The notes beneath the pieces were generated by a model that was not told the origin of the DNA, did no database searches, and saw only the letters and a program-made list of their open reading frames with translations. DNA of 64,000 nucleotides from Chryseobacterium sp. SN22 (lineage in GTDB: Bacteria; Bacteroidota; Bacteroidia; Flavobacteriales; Weeksellaceae): the NCBI RefSeq assembly GCF_008329705.1, contig NZ_VTSX01000003.1, positions 124,001 through 188,000 of the forward strand, in the 5' to 3' direction. The stretch's first letter is position 1. The number at the start of each line of letters is the position of its first letter. Positions 62,413-64,000 of this stretch are shown here, piece by piece. The position numbers and the translations under genes were made by a program.

Positions 62413-62487
62413 TGTAAATGCTGTGAATAAATAAACAATTGATGAGAAAAGTTTTGATGAAAATTTTTTAAAGTTAAAATTCAAAAC

Positions 62488-62520
62488 TAAAAAATAAACC
62501 TGACAGGACCTGCCAGGTTT
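62488..62520 (-). terminator. terminator of the efflux outer-membrane gene
   Basis: AAACCTG (62496-62502) with CAGGTTT (62514-62520) and an inner CAGG/CCTG pair; on the minus strand a T-run follows. Confidence 0.8.
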
Positions 62521-62556
62521 AAGATGATTTATAAATTAAAAGACATGTTGGAACTT

Positions 62557-63972
62557 TTATTTCCAGCCTCCTCCGAGTGCCTGGTACAGTTCAACCCCGG
62601 CTCTCATTTTATTGTATTCTGCGTTGGCGATATTTAATTCTGCATTTAAAGAATTGACACTGGCGTTCAGTACTTCCAGATAATTTGCCATGCCGTAGTT
62701 TACCAGTTCCTGAGAATAGTTTACAGACTTTTTATAAGACTCCAACTCTTTCTGTTTAAGCGCAATATAAGAATCCTGTACAGAATATACCCGGATGGCA
62801 TCTGAAACTTCTTTCCCTGCGTTAAGGATCGCTTTTCTGAAATTCAGATAAGCAGCTTCCTGGTTGGCTAAGCTTACTTCATAATTGGTCCGGATCGTTC
62901 TTCTGTTCAGGATCGGTTGGGCAAGACCGGCTACCACATTCGCAAACAAGGAATTCACACTGAAAAGGTGGTCGATGTCCACAGACTGCACCCCGCCGCT
63001 TCCGGTAAGGCGCAACGTCGGATAAAACTGGGCTTTTGCCGAGTTTGTCAGTTCAAAGGTATTAATCAGATTGTACTCCGCCCTTCTTACATCAGGCCTG
63101 TTGGCGAGTAACTGTGCCGGATATCCTAATTTCAGATTGACCGGAAGGTCCTGGCCTTCAAGTGTTGAACGTTCAATAGTATGTGAAGGTTCACCCATCA
63201 GCAGACTCATGGTATTTTCCAGAAGCTGAATCTGGGTTTCAACATCGATCAGTAGAGATTGCGCATTGTAAACCAAAGCTTCACTCTGCTGTACCGCCAC
63301 TTCCGTTAAGGTTCCTGCTGTTTTCAAAGCTCTTGTCGTTTCCAGATTCTGTTCCCGTAATTGGATGGTCTCGGTGATAATTCTTTTCTGGGCATCGTAC
63401 GTCAGCAATTGGTAGTAAGATGACGCCACTGAAGCCACCAGATCACTTTTTACCGCTTTATGCGCTTCAACCGTTCCCAGATAGGTTGCCAGCTGCGCCT
63501 TTTCCTGTGACTTTAATTTGCCCCAAAGATCGACTTCCCATCCGATATTGGCCGTAATGTCGAACTGGTTGACATACCGTCTCTCACCAATGATCTGTCC
63601 GAATTGGGTATTGATCGACTGGGTCTGAAAGGTATAGTTGGGTCCTATTGCCAGAGTCGGTTGGTAGGCTGCTTTAGTCTGTTTTAAATAAGACTCTGCC
63701 GAATAAATATTCTGCAGCGCAATCCTGATGTCAAGGTTATTTTCCAGTGCTTTGTTAATATGGCCCTGAAGGATAGGATCCGTAAAAATTTCTTTCCACG
63801 AAACATTTGCCAGGTTAACGCTGTCTGAAGGAAGCATATCGGTACGATACAGCTTTTCATCCACCACGCGGTCCGGTCTCTGGTATTCTTTTCTGGCCAT
63901 ACAGGAAGATACGGTCACGAGAATGGTCACAGAAAATGTTATTCCTTTTATAATGTTTAAAATACTCTTCAT
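62557..63972 (-). CDS. RND efflux system outer-membrane lipoprotein (NodT/OprM-like, TolC superfamily)
   Basis: A 471-residue outer-membrane channel protein. The lipobox VSSC (Cys24) gives a lipid anchor. Two internally similar halves each hold outer membrane efflux protein repeats: INKALENNLDIRIALQN near residue 90 and LLANRPDVRRAEYNLI near 285, plus the helical PTLAIGPNYTF and PTLRLTGSGG strands. It would join an RND pump and a membrane-fusion protein; those genes are probably just upstream, beyond the window end. It is the last gene of that operon, as shown by the terminator after it. Confidence 0.93.
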   Translation of the reverse strand: MKSILNIIKGITFSVTILVTVSSCMARKEYQRPDRVVDEKLYRTDMLPSDSVNLANVSWKEIFTDPILQGHINKALENNLDIRIALQNIYSAESYLKQTKAAYQPTLAIGPNYTFQTQSINTQFGQIIGERRYVNQFDITANIGWEVDLWGKLKSQEKAQLATYLGTVEAHKAVKSDLVASVASSYYQLLTYDAQKRIITETIQLREQNLETTRALKTAGTLTEVAVQQSEALVYNAQSLLIDVETQIQLLENTMSLLMGEPSHTIERSTLEGQDLPVNLKLGYPAQLLANRPDVRRAEYNLINTFELTNSAKAQFYPTLRLTGSGGVQSVDIDHLFSVNSLFANVVAGLAQPILNRRTIRTNYEVSLANQEAAYLNFRKAILNAGKEVSDAIRVYSVQDSYIALKQKELESYKKSVNYSQELVNYGMANYLEVLNASVNSLNAELNIANAEYNKMRAGVELYQALGGGWK

Positions 63973-64000
63973 TATTTGAATGTAAGGTTTAAAGATCAGA

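Noticed and set aside
1..64000. Searched by eye for CRISPR arrays, transposases, integrases, phage genes, toxin-antitoxin pairs and biosynthetic gene clusters
   Set aside because: None was found; gene content is chromosomal and mostly conserved in flavobacteria.

Overview
This window reads as a chromosomal segment of a flavobacterium of the family Weeksellaceae, most likely Chryseobacterium or a close relative. The evidence is internal. At least fourteen upstream regions carry the Bacteroidota -10 motif TAnnTTTG. Secreted proteins end in the type IX secretion (T9SS) tail with a 'YPNPA' motif. Bacillithiol-linked genes are present, start codons rarely have a strong Shine-Dalgarno sequence, and the gene families match (porin-like beta-barrels, DUF4230, DUF3307, short LeuA). 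No prophage, insertion sequence, CRISPR array or rRNA was seen. One tRNA gene, tRNA-Gly(GCC), is present.

Region by region. 1-9.5 kb (minus strand) is a stress island: a cut-off FAD/Rieske oxidoreductase, a small lipoprotein, two short-chain dehydrogenases, a CinA-like amidase, a zinc alcohol dehydrogenase, the large catalase KatE, a DUF892 ferritin-like protein and an acidic protein with two KGG stress motifs. 8.9-13.1 kb holds three Crp/Fnr-type regulators, the third in an overlapping operon with YtxJ, a DUF1569 protein and a BstA/YfiT-like protein (bacillithiol chemistry). 13.2-18.2 kb has a broken gene, a DEAD-box helicase, pncA, a pseudouridine synthase and aroB. 18.5-20.9 kb has three tandem outer-membrane beta-barrel paralogues, the first two behind sigma-54-type promoters. 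20.9-24.6 kb has satD, DUF3307, purC and purF. 24.7-33.5 kb has a T9SS endonuclease, an acyl-CoA dehydrogenase, a large T9SS metalloprotease, a MazG-like pyrophosphatase, a thioredoxin-like protein and DUF4230. 33.8-38.2 kb is the leuACDB operon. 40.4-45.7 kb is thrS-infC, then a membrane glycosyltransferase, then rpmI-rplT. 45.8-54.1 kb is a T9SS M28 peptidase facing the complete his operon. 54.5-60.2 kb holds a secreted repeat protein, a four-gene glycan operon and dapD. 60.6-64 kb holds an NlpC/P60 lipoprotein, a small lipoprotein, tRNA-Gly, a candidate small RNA and an efflux outer-membrane lipoprotein.

How the parts work together. The his operon hisG-D-C-B-H-A-F-IE covers every step from PRPP and ATP to histidine. 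It is preceded by a leader peptide rich in His codons, a terminator, and an antiterminator segment that overlaps the leader stop codon, which is a textbook attenuator layout. The leu operon covers leucine synthesis from 2-ketoisovalerate. The stress island resembles the enterobacterial yciGFE-katN locus. The most informative regulatory observations are the his attenuator, the duplicated palindromes at the satD promoter, the sigma-54-type sites, and the non-AUG start of infC. All functional calls come from reading motifs by eye; no database search was run.
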